Below are positions 1 to 5,752 of a stretch of 18,097 bases of DNA, piece by piece. The notes under the pieces are model-generated. The model saw only the letters and a list, made by a program, of their open reading frames with translations. It was not told the DNA's origin and made no database searches. A program made the translations under genes and the position numbers. Each line of letters opens with the position of its first letter. Position 1 is the first letter of the stretch. Source of the stretch: Rickettsiales bacterium (GTDB taxonomy: Bacteria > Pseudomonadota > Alphaproteobacteria > Rickettsiales > JALZUV01); contig JALZUV010000016.1 of the NCBI GenBank assembly GCA_023301245.1, positions 1 through 18,097 on the forward strand, written 5' to 3'.

Positions 1-162
1 GAGAATGATAATATTCATTATGGTGGCGATACGGATGGGCTAGAGACAGTTCGCGAGGCCGACCCTGAAGGCAAGCCAGAAGATGTTTGGCATTTATCGA
101 GCGAGGCTTGTGAGGATGCAGGGCGTATGATGGGCGGTTTTATCGCTAAACATGTCCAGTAA
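1..162 (+). CDS. C-terminal fragment of an unrecognised protein
   Basis: An open frame runs in from the left edge and ends at a TAA at 160-162, giving 53 residues of C-terminus. The visible part is acidic at first (GGDTDGLETV, then EADPEGKPEDVW) and ends in a small helix-like tail with GRMMGGFIAKHVQ. I do not recognise the family. The stop lies 20 bases before the stop of the minus-strand lipoprotein gene, so the two are convergent. The start and most of the protein are outside the window. Confidence 0.6.
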   Translation, partial: ENDNIHYGGDTDGLETVREADPEGKPEDVWHLSSEACEDAGRMMGGFIAKHVQ

Positions 163-182
163 AATTTGAGGGTAAGCTCGGC

Positions 183-509
183 CTAAAAGCCTTGAGCATT
201 GACTTGGCGGTATTTTAGCTCGGCTTCGTATTTCATACGCTCGCCTTGTTGGAACATACCATTGCCTTGCTTTTGATGGTTCTCGCCATCGGCCAAAAGA
301 TTTTGCCCTTGTGCCACTTCTTTACGGCCTTGTAGAATGAGGCCTTGGCCTTCAACCATCAATTCTTCAGCGGCTTCCATCCGTTCGGCAATTTGCATGA
401 AATGGCCGCCACGCATTTTCATTTCAGCCACGAGCGGATCTTGGCTTTCGTATTTTCCACAAGCGGTTAGCAGGCTAAGTGCGGCAATAAATAATAGAAT
501 ATTTTTCAT
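183..509 (-). CDS. small lipoprotein with glycine heptad repeats
   Basis: This encodes 108 residues if the ATG at 509-507 is used. An in-frame ATG 15 bases upstream (524-522) is possible, but the MKN start is preferred: it begins a standard lipoprotein signal and has a GAG-type ribosome site just upstream. A hydrophobic helix (residues 4-14) leads to the lipobox L14-T-A-C17, so Cys17 is the predicted lipidated residue after export. The mature part is polar and helix-prone. Residues 54-95 carry glycine at 54, 61, 68, 75, 82 and 89, exactly seven apart, each preceded by Glu, Gln or Asp, which suggests a coiled coil or packed helical bundle. The family is not recognised. It is unlikely to be PelC: it lies 12 kb from pelD on the other strand and has none of PelC's expected mixed alpha/beta character. 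Confidence 0.75.
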   Translation of the reverse strand: MKNILLFIAALSLLTACGKYESQDPLVAEMKMRGGHFMQIAERMEAAEELMVEGQGLILQGRKEVAQGQNLLADGENHQKQGNGMFQQGERMKYEAELKYRQVNAQGF

Positions 510-523
510 TATATCTCGGTGCA

Positions 524-576
524 TTTTGCAATGGTTATAGCATAGCCGCGCCCAAGGGAAAGGCTATAACGCAAAA
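524..576. repeat. long imperfect inverted repeat upstream of the lipoprotein gene
   Basis: The perfect 8-base arms GTTATAGC (534-541) and GCTATAAC (563-570) are separated by 21 bases. The match continues outward as TTTTGC (524-529) and GCAAAA (571-576), with a 4-base bulge on the left side only. An alternative pairing, ATAGCC (542-547) with GGCTAT (562-567), shares part of the same sequence. The element sits directly upstream of the minus-strand lipoprotein start, where an operator or 5' leader structure would be. No T tract follows the stem in either direction, so it does not look like an intrinsic terminator. Confidence 0.45.
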
Positions 577-600
577 ACTTCAAAACTACCTGAAGGCGCA

Positions 601-767
601 ATGGCTGCTAGTAATCGCGAAATTGGGTTTATGCAGATATTCCATTTAAAAAAATAAAAGCAGAGGCGCGTGAAAATATTAATTACCTCAACGGCGATGA
701 AGTAAGCGCTACATTCTTGGATAAGATGAAAAAACAAAAAGGTGAAGTGGAAGCGCGACTTAGGTAA
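601..767 (+). pseudogene. possible decayed or frameshifted short gene
   Basis: An ATG at 601 with AAGG four bases upstream opens a frame starting MAASNREIGF that stops after 18 residues. The frame starting after the stop at 612-614 instead gives about 50 residues ending DKMKKQKGEVEARLR at a TAA (765-767), with protein-like composition. The two frames meet at a run of seven A bases (648-654), and adding one A would join them into a single reading frame of about 56 residues. This could be a remnant, a sequencing slip or chance. No family is recognised. It occupies the otherwise gene-free stretch between the lipoprotein gene and the tRNA gene. Confidence 0.25.
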
Positions 768-776
768 AGAGCCTTA

Positions 777-798
777 TGCCAATCGGCGGTGATTGGTA
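777..798. repeat. short hairpin downstream of tRNA-Leu
   Basis: CCAATC (779-784) pairs with GATTGG (791-796) around a 6-base loop, and a G-T and a T-A pair extend the stem outward. On the minus strand the T5 tract (798-802 complement) lies between the tRNA 3' end and this hairpin, which is the wrong order for a classical intrinsic terminator. The hairpin may instead protect or mark the 3' end of the tRNA transcript. Confidence 0.35.
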
Positions 799-809
799 AA
801 AAGTGAGGT

Positions 810-896
810 TGGTGCTCGCGGTCGGACTCGAACCGACACGCCCTAATGGACAACAGATTTTAAGTCTGCAGCGTCTACCAATTCCGCCACGCGAGC
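810..896 (-). tRNA. tRNA-Leu, anticodon TAA
   Basis: A class II tRNA reads on the minus strand. The acceptor arms GCTCGCG (896-890) and CGCGAGC (820-814) pair perfectly, followed by discriminator A and an encoded CCA (812-810). The D arm includes TGGTAGAC. The anticodon loop is CTTAAAA (864-858) with anticodon TAA at 862-860, for UUA codons. A long variable arm typical of tRNA-Leu follows, then the T arm with loop TTCGAGT closed by GTCGG/CCGAC. The leucine identity follows from the anticodon, the long variable arm and discriminator A73. Confidence 0.97.
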
Positions 897-1021
897 AACC
901 TGTTGCCTTTTTACAAAGTTCTGCGCTCGCTACAAGCGTTTATATTAAATCTTTGTTCTTTTGATTGCCTGCTGTGACAATCCTGCTAGCCTGATAAAAA
1001 TAACAACTCAGGGGATTAGCC

Positions 1022-1684
1022 GTGAAAAAACTCACCGCCTCACTCTTATCTGCTTCTATTTTAATTTGTGCTGCTTCGGCGGCTGACGCAAAGCCTGTAT
1101 GGCCTAACTGGTATATAGGTCTCCATGGCGCGATGGCTTTTGTTGGTCAAGAGGATGTTGATGGTAATAACTCTATCACCAATATCGACCAAGATACTGG
1201 TTATGGTTATGGTGCGGAAATTGGTTACCGTATTCCTGCGACATCAGGCGAGTGGAGCAATATGCGTCTCGCGGTTGAGTGGCATCATCAGCGCGCTGAT
1301 ATCAGCGGCTTTGGTACTCCTGCAGGCGGCGCGGCGGGTCAAGGTGACATTCGTGTTAACGCAGCCATGTTTAACGTATTTTACGATGCAGCAACCAGTA
1401 TGCCAGAATGGCGCCCTTACGTAGGTGTTGGTGTTGGTGTGGCTGACATTCAATTGAAAAACGCAAGCGCAGCAATACCCGGCGGCGATTCGGACAATGT
1501 GTTCGCATGGAACCTAATGGCTGGCTTGGGCTATGTTCCAAGCAATATGCCTTTTACCGAGCTTAGCGCTGGTTACCGTTACCTTAACGCTTCGGATGCG
1601 GAGTTTGGTTTAGTTGGTGGTGGCACTTATGAATTGGGCTATGATTCGCATAATCTTGAGGCGGGAATTAAATTCCTCTTCTAA
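1022..1684 (+). CDS. outer-membrane beta-barrel protein (OMP_b-brl / MSP4-like)
   Basis: This is a 220-residue protein starting at GTG, with AGGGG about seven bases upstream. Residues 1-23 form a Sec signal peptide ending ADA before KP. The mature part is built of alternating amphipathic strands rich in Gly, Tyr and Trp (for example NWYIGLHGAMAF, YGAEIGYRIP, RPYVGVGVGVADIQL) and ends in LEAGIKFLF, a C-terminal Phe signature for insertion by the BAM machinery. Size and pattern fit an eight-stranded OmpA/OmpW-size barrel of the kind common in alphaproteobacterial surface antigens. The family call is from the strand pattern; no substrate can be assigned. It stands alone on the plus strand and converges on the cinA-like gene with 10 bases between stops. 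Confidence 0.88.
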   Translation: MKKLTASLLSASILICAASAADAKPVWPNWYIGLHGAMAFVGQEDVDGNNSITNIDQDTGYGYGAEIGYRIPATSGEWSNMRLAVEWHHQRADISGFGTPAGGAAGQGDIRVNAAMFNVFYDAATSMPEWRPYVGVGVGVADIQLKNASAAIPGGDSDNVFAWNLMAGLGYVPSNMPFTELSAGYRYLNASDAEFGLVGGGTYELGYDSHNLEAGIKFLF

Positions 1685-1694
1685 TTATCTGGCG

Positions 1695-2432
1695 TTAATC
1701 GTTTAGCGTATAAGTGGTTTTCATTTTATCTAACATTGCAATGCAGGCCTTTTGTGCCTGCATTAGCGTATCTGGTGCCGTGCCTGTAAAGACTAACTGC
1801 GCACCAAAGCGTTCTGCTTTTAAAAACGGGTAGCTGCCTATTTCAATGGTGGGGAATTGTTTTTGCAATTCGGCTAGGGGTGAGGCAATATCGCCCTCGC
1901 GTGCAAAAGCGGTGATGCTTATGGTTTGTGCAATTTCGCCGCCTGTTAGCATAGGTTTCACCTGCTGTACCATGGCTTGAAAAATACGCGGAACACCTGC
2001 CATTACATAAACATTCTCAATAATAAAGCCGGGTGCGGCGCTGACGGGGTTGGGAATAAGGCCAGCACCCTGCGGCACTCTCGCCATTTTCATGCGGGCA
2101 TCAGTTTGTTGCTCTGGCTCGTAATAGTCGCGCAAACTCTTCTCGGCTTCGGGGTGAGTGTATAGCTGTGTGCTAAAGGCTTTTGCGATAGTCTCTGAAG
2201 TGATGTCATCGTGTGTGGGGCCAATGCCGCCAGAGGTAAATACATAGTCGTTTATGGGGCGTAAGCGGTTGACGGTGGCGATTATCGCCGCCTCATCGTC
2301 GCGCACGATGGCGCATTCACTAAGGGTAATGCCCATGGCTTTTAGCTCGCCACTAAGCCATAGCATGTTCGCTTCTTTGGTTCGGCCTGATAGAATTTCG
2401 TTACCAATGATAATTATTGCGGCATTTACCAT
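1695..2432 (-). CDS. CinA N-terminal-type competence/damage-inducible protein (MoaB/MogA fold)
   Basis: This is a 245-residue protein with the hallmarks of the CinA molybdopterin-binding-like domain (COG1058): GNEILSGRTKEAN at residues 10-22 and TSGGIGPTHDDIT at 66-78, the latter being the cofactor/nucleotide-binding loop. It ends without the C-terminal nicotinamide-nucleotide amidase (PncC-like) domain of full-length CinA, so it is the short stand-alone form. Related domains have been linked to ADP-ribose or CoA pyrophosphatase activity, but the activity of this short form is not settled by sequence. It is transcribed divergently from map, with 83 bases between the starts. Confidence 0.9.
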   Translation of the reverse strand: MVNAAIIIIGNEILSGRTKEANMLWLSGELKAMGITLSECAIVRDDEAAIIATVNRLRPINDYVFTSGGIGPTHDDITSETIAKAFSTQLYTHPEAEKSLRDYYEPEQQTDARMKMARVPQGAGLIPNPVSAAPGFIIENVYVMAGVPRIFQAMVQQVKPMLTGGEIAQTISITAFAREGDIASPLAELQKQFPTIEIGSYPFLKAERFGAQLVFTGTAPDTLMQAQKACIAMLDKMKTTYTLND

Positions 2433-2470
2433 GGTATTCGTACCTTTGTTTGTTGCAGTTGCGAGTGGTT

Positions 2471-2489
2471 TTGCTTACAGTTTAAGCAA
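2471..2489. promoter_or_regulatory. 7-5-7 inverted repeat between cinA-like gene and map
   Basis: TTGCTTA and TAAGCAA form perfect 7-base arms around the 5-base spacer CAGTT. The element sits in the 83-base divergent region, 26 bases before the map start. It could be an operator for one or both genes or a small leader hairpin. I could not place convincing -35 and -10 boxes around it, so any promoter here is inferred only from the divergent layout. Confidence 0.4.
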
Positions 2490-2515
2490 CGTAAAACTTA
2501 ACTAAAGCGAATGCA

Positions 2516-3313
2516 ATGTTTGATACTCGTCCCATTATAATACACCCGCCCGAGGCCTATGAAGGCATGCGTAAAGCCGGTCGCCTAGCAGCTGAAGTGC
2601 TGGATGCGATGTCCGATGTAGTAAAGCCTGGGGTTACTACGCTGAAAATTAACGATATTTGTCATCAGATGATAACTGATGCGGGGGCTATCCCTGCGCC
2701 GCTTAATTATAAGGGGTTCCCTAAATCCGTCTGTACCTCAGTTAATCATGTGGTGTGTCACGGTATTCCTGAAGATAGGGCGCTGAAAAATGGCGATGCA
2801 GTGAATATTGATGTTACTGTTATTGTTGATGGCTGGCATGGCGATACGAGTCGTATGTTTTGGGCAGGCGAGCCTAACTTAAAGGTAAAGCGTGTGACCG
2901 AAATTACCTACGATGCGATGATGCGCGGTATTCGCCAAGTAAAGCCTGGCGCCACCACAGGTGATATTGGTCATGCAATTCAAAGCTTCGTCGAGGCTTC
3001 AGGCTATAGCGTAGTGCGCGATTATTGCGGGCATGGTCTTGGCCAAGAGTTTCATACAGCGCCTAATATTATGCATTATGGTAAAAAGGGGCAGGGCGTC
3101 ACTTTGAAAGAGGGGATGTTTTTTACGGTCGAGCCAATGGTGAATATCGGTAAGGCCGCTACCCGCCTAAATGCGAAGGACGGCTGGACCGTTACCACGC
3201 GTGACCGCTCGTTATCAGCGCAGTTTGAACATAGTTTGGCCGTTACGGCGGATGGTTTTGAACTATTCACCGAATCACCAACGGGAAGGCATCAACCTCC
3301 GTATGTCGGCTAG
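2516..3313 (+). CDS. map: type I methionine aminopeptidase
   Basis: A cytoplasmic dimetal enzyme that removes the initiator Met from new proteins. At 265 residues it has the usual length for the bacterial type I form. All expected metal ligands are present: D99 (NIDVTV), D110 (HGDTSRMF), H173 (CGHGLG), E206 (FTVEPM) and E238 (QFEHSLAVT). The substrate-side H82 lies in CHGIPEDR. It opens the long plus-strand block; the next gene, radC, starts 11 bases inside its end. The map-radC pair is an arrangement I associate with alphaproteobacteria. Confidence 0.98.
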   Translation: MFDTRPIIIHPPEAYEGMRKAGRLAAEVLDAMSDVVKPGVTTLKINDICHQMITDAGAIPAPLNYKGFPKSVCTSVNHVVCHGIPEDRALKNGDAVNIDVTVIVDGWHGDTSRMFWAGEPNLKVKRVTEITYDAMMRGIRQVKPGATTGDIGHAIQSFVEASGYSVVRDYCGHGLGQEFHTAPNIMHYGKKGQGVTLKEGMFFTVEPMVNIGKAATRLNAKDGWTVTTRDRSLSAQFEHSLAVTADGFELFTESPTGRHQPPYVG

Positions 3314-3998
3314 TGTTCAAAAGAAAGACGATTATAGGATTGGGCATCGTTCGCGATTGCGCCAGCGCTTTATTGCGGGTGGCGTGAGTGCTATAGCCGA
3401 TTATGAAATGCTGGAGCTGCTGTTATTCGCTGCCCATCCGCGTGGCGATGTTAAGCCGTTGGCGCGCTTGTTGTTGAAGGAGTTTGGCACGGTGGGTAAG
3501 GTGCTATCTGCTACACCTGTGGCGCTAATGAGCATTGAAGGGGTTGGCGAAAGTGCGGTCGCAGCGCTTAAGACTGCCGAGGCTTCCGCGCAAATGTTGT
3601 TGCGCTCTAAGGTGAAGCAGGGGCCTGTTATTAGTAATTGGACGAGCTTGCTGGATTATACTCGCAGCTTGCTTGCAGCGAAAAAGAAAGAGGAGTTCCA
3701 TCTGCTCTTCCTTAATAGTAAAAATGAAATGATAGCTGATGAAAAGCAGCAAAGCGGTACGGTTAATCACGCACCTGTTTACCCGCGTGAGGTGATAGGC
3801 CGAGCGCTAGAGCTTGGTGCAAGTGCGGTTATATTAGTGCATAACCATCCTAGTGGCGACCCAACTCCATCGCCCGCCGATATTAAAGTGACGCGCGATA
3901 TTGTGCAGGCAGGCAAGGCGGTGTCGGTGGCGGTGCATGACCATTTAATCATTGGTGGCGATAGTCACTATAGTTTCAAAAGCGAAGGGCTTATTTAA
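3303..3998 (+). CDS. radC: RadC-family JAB/MPN protein (UPF0758)
   Basis: A 231-residue protein using the ATG at 3303, which overlaps the end of map by 11 bases and gives the family-typical start (YRIGHRSRLRQRF). A longer in-frame opening to 3171 would lie inside map and adds unlike sequence. The N-terminal part (about 11-105) is helical with a helix-hairpin-helix segment SIEGVGESAVAALK. The C-terminal metalloprotease-like JAMM domain has H180-N-H182 and D193 in HNHPSGDPTPSPAD, so all zinc ligands are intact. Despite its name, a DNA repair role for RadC has been withdrawn in E. coli and its substrate is unclear. Its stop is immediately followed, with no spacer, by the GTG of the epimerase. 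Confidence 0.95.
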   Translation: MSASVQKKDDYRIGHRSRLRQRFIAGGVSAIADYEMLELLLFAAHPRGDVKPLARLLLKEFGTVGKVLSATPVALMSIEGVGESAVAALKTAEASAQMLLRSKVKQGPVISNWTSLLDYTRSLLAAKKKEEFHLLFLNSKNEMIADEKQQSGTVNHAPVYPREVIGRALELGASAVILVHNHPSGDPTPSPADIKVTRDIVQAGKAVSVAVHDHLIIGGDSHYSFKSEGLI

Positions 3999-4916
3999 GT
4001 GAAATATTTAGTAACAGGTGGCGCGGGTTTTATTGGCTCGCATTTATGCGACACATTGCTCGCAGCGAATAATAAGGTAGTGGTGCTTGATGACTTCTCG
4101 ACTGGTAAGCGAGAAAATCTCGATAGTGCTGTGACAGTCATTGAGGGATGTATTACCAAGCCTGCTGATGTTGCAAAAGCGATGGATGGGGTTGAGGGAG
4201 TGTTCCATTTAGCCGCCGTTGCTTCTGTCACGCGCTCGGTAGAGCAATGGGCGGAAACTCATCGTATTAATCAGTCGGGGGCTGTGGAGGTTTTCGACAA
4301 AGCTGCGCAGATGGGGGTGCCAGTAGTGTATGCATCGTCTGCTGCAGCTTATGGCGATAACACGAATTTGCCGCTGGATGAAAAGGCGGAAACAAAACCG
4401 CTTAGCCCTTATGGCCTAGATAAACTGGCGTGCGAATGGCAGGCGCAAGTGGGGAATCACATTAAAGGGTTGAAGTCGGTTGGTTTGCGCTTTTTTAATG
4501 TTTATGGCCCTCGTCAAGATCCTAAGTCGCCTTACTCGGGCGTTATTTCTATCTTTGCCGATAAGCTGAAATTGAACGAAACCATCACTATCTTTGGTGA
4601 TGGCGAGCAAACGCGCGACTTTATTTTTGTGGCCGACATTGTGCGTACACTAAAAGCCTCGATGGAAAAGCTACAGTTAGGTGAGGTTTCGCAGCTAGTT
4701 AGCAATGCCTGCACAGAAAAATCCGTCTCTGTTAACGAATTAGCAAGTTTTTTGGTAGAGATTAGTGGTGTGAATACGCAAATTAACCACAAAGATGCGC
4801 GCGAAGGTGATATAAAGCATTCGCGCGGTAATGCTGGTACGATGAATAACGTGCTAGAAGTCACCGCAGAAGCATCGCTTAAACAAGGTTTGGAGGCATT
4901 ATGGAAAAGTTTGTAA
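3999..4916 (+). CDS. UDP-sugar 4-epimerase, PelX-like (probable UDP-GlcNAc/UDP-GalNAc)
   Basis: A 305-residue extended short-chain dehydrogenase/reductase using NAD. The GTG start at 3999 directly follows radC's stop and has AAGGG nine bases upstream. The dinucleotide-binding loop is G7-G-A-G10-F-I-G13. The catalytic set is S114 (YASSAAAYG), Y138 and K142 (YGLDK). By alignment in the head to GalE and WbpP, the residue that gates N-acetylated sugars (Tyr299 in E. coli GalE, Ser306 in WbpP) is S275 in REGDIKHS, a small residue that should admit UDP-GlcNAc. It leads the pel genes and overlaps the hydrolase by 16 bases. PelX in Pseudomonas protegens does this job for Pel, which contains GalNAc. 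UDP-GalNAc supply to PelF is inferred; a lipopolysaccharide role is the alternative. Confidence 0.85.
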   Translation: MKYLVTGGAGFIGSHLCDTLLAANNKVVVLDDFSTGKRENLDSAVTVIEGCITKPADVAKAMDGVEGVFHLAAVASVTRSVEQWAETHRINQSGAVEVFDKAAQMGVPVVYASSAAAYGDNTNLPLDEKAETKPLSPYGLDKLACEWQAQVGNHIKGLKSVGLRFFNVYGPRQDPKSPYSGVISIFADKLKLNETITIFGDGEQTRDFIFVADIVRTLKASMEKLQLGEVSQLVSNACTEKSVSVNELASFLVEISGVNTQINHKDAREGDIKHSRGNAGTMNNVLEVTAEASLKQGLEALWKSL

Positions 4917-5752
4917 TTATTGTTCTGTCTCTTATTTGTTCAGGGCTTTTCTTTGTATCTGCTCATGCAATGGGCAAAGATAAGCCAGAGCGCTTTGTGG
5001 TGTATTATGGTGAAGCTTTACCTTCAGAGCGCTTTTTACCTTACGACCTCATTGTATTTGATAGCCAAAAATCTCCAGCGTTAAGGCCGCTGATGAATCG
5101 TAATAAAATATTGCTTGGCTATTTAAGTGTGGGCGAAGCAGAGCAATATCGTCATGATTATAAACGTATTAAAGAGATGGGCGCGCTGTTAAGCGAAAAC
5201 CCAGCATGGCCAGGGCATTATATTGTCGATATTCGTAACCAGCAGTGGGTTAAGTATCTTATTGAAGTGAAAATCCCCGAAATCTTGCATAAGAATTTTG
5301 ATGGATTGATGCTCGATACGCTCGATAGTGCACTTTATCTATGGCAGCAAGATAAACAGAAATATGCTGGCATGGATAAGGCGGCAGTAAATTTGCTTGC
5401 CACCATTCGCAAGCATTACCCTAAAGTTAAAATTATGCTGAATCGTGGTTTTCACGTGCTGCCTGAAGTTGCGCCTTTTATTGATATGGTCTTGGCTGAA
5501 AGTATTATGGTTAACTTTAAAAACGATTCTAAGGAACCGCAGTATTTTCCTGAGTCAGTGACGCAAGAATATGCTGCTATTATTGAGCAAGCGAAAAAGA
5601 AAAACTCTGAGCTAAAAGTTTATAGTCTTGATTACTGGCCGCATGGTGAGGCTGGTGAAGTGAAGAATATCTATAAAAAGCAGCGTGAACGTGGCTATAT
5701 ACCTTATGTTAGTACGATTGATTTAATGGAAGAGTATGGGGAGCCTAAATAA
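4901..5752 (+). CDS. pelA: secreted PelA-type glycoside hydrolase (first half of a split PelA)
   Basis: A 283-residue exported protein. A GGAGG ribosome site (4892-4896) precedes the ATG, which lies inside the epimerase gene. Residues 1-23 are a Sec signal peptide ending AHA. The rest matches the N-terminal TIM-barrel hydrolase of PelA (endo-alpha-1,4-polygalactosaminidase type, GH114/GH166 group): FVVYYGEALPSERFLPYDLI at 32-51, GYLSVGEAE at 73-81, DGLMLDTLDS at 134-143, NRGF at 181-184, LAES at 198-201. E200 aligns with the catalytic Glu218 that I recall for P. aeruginosa PelA, and D139 is a conserved acid. In Pseudomonas this domain is fused to the deacetylase; here it ends with its own stop and the deacetylase follows with a one-base overlap. 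It should cleave Pel in the periplasm. Confidence 0.87.
   Translation: MEKFVIIVLSLICSGLFFVSAHAMGKDKPERFVVYYGEALPSERFLPYDLIVFDSQKSPALRPLMNRNKILLGYLSVGEAEQYRHDYKRIKEMGALLSENPAWPGHYIVDIRNQQWVKYLIEVKIPEILHKNFDGLMLDTLDSALYLWQQDKQKYAGMDKAAVNLLATIRKHYPKVKIMLNRGFHVLPEVAPFIDMVLAESIMVNFKNDSKEPQYFPESVTQEYAAIIEQAKKKNSELKVYSLDYWPHGEAGEVKNIYKKQRERGYIPYVSTIDLMEEYGEPK

Noticed and set aside
183..509. Lipoprotein as a relocated PelC
   Set aside because: It is on the opposite strand, far from the pel genes, and consists of heptad-like helix with regular glycines; nothing in it resembles PelC beyond the lipobox.
777..802. Hairpin as an intrinsic terminator for tRNA-Leu
   Set aside because: On the minus strand the T tract comes before the stem, and on the plus strand an A tract follows it, so neither direction has the hairpin-then-T order.
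3171..3302. Upstream-extended start for RadC
   Set aside because: The extra 44 residues are map sequence read in another frame and do not match the RadC family start.
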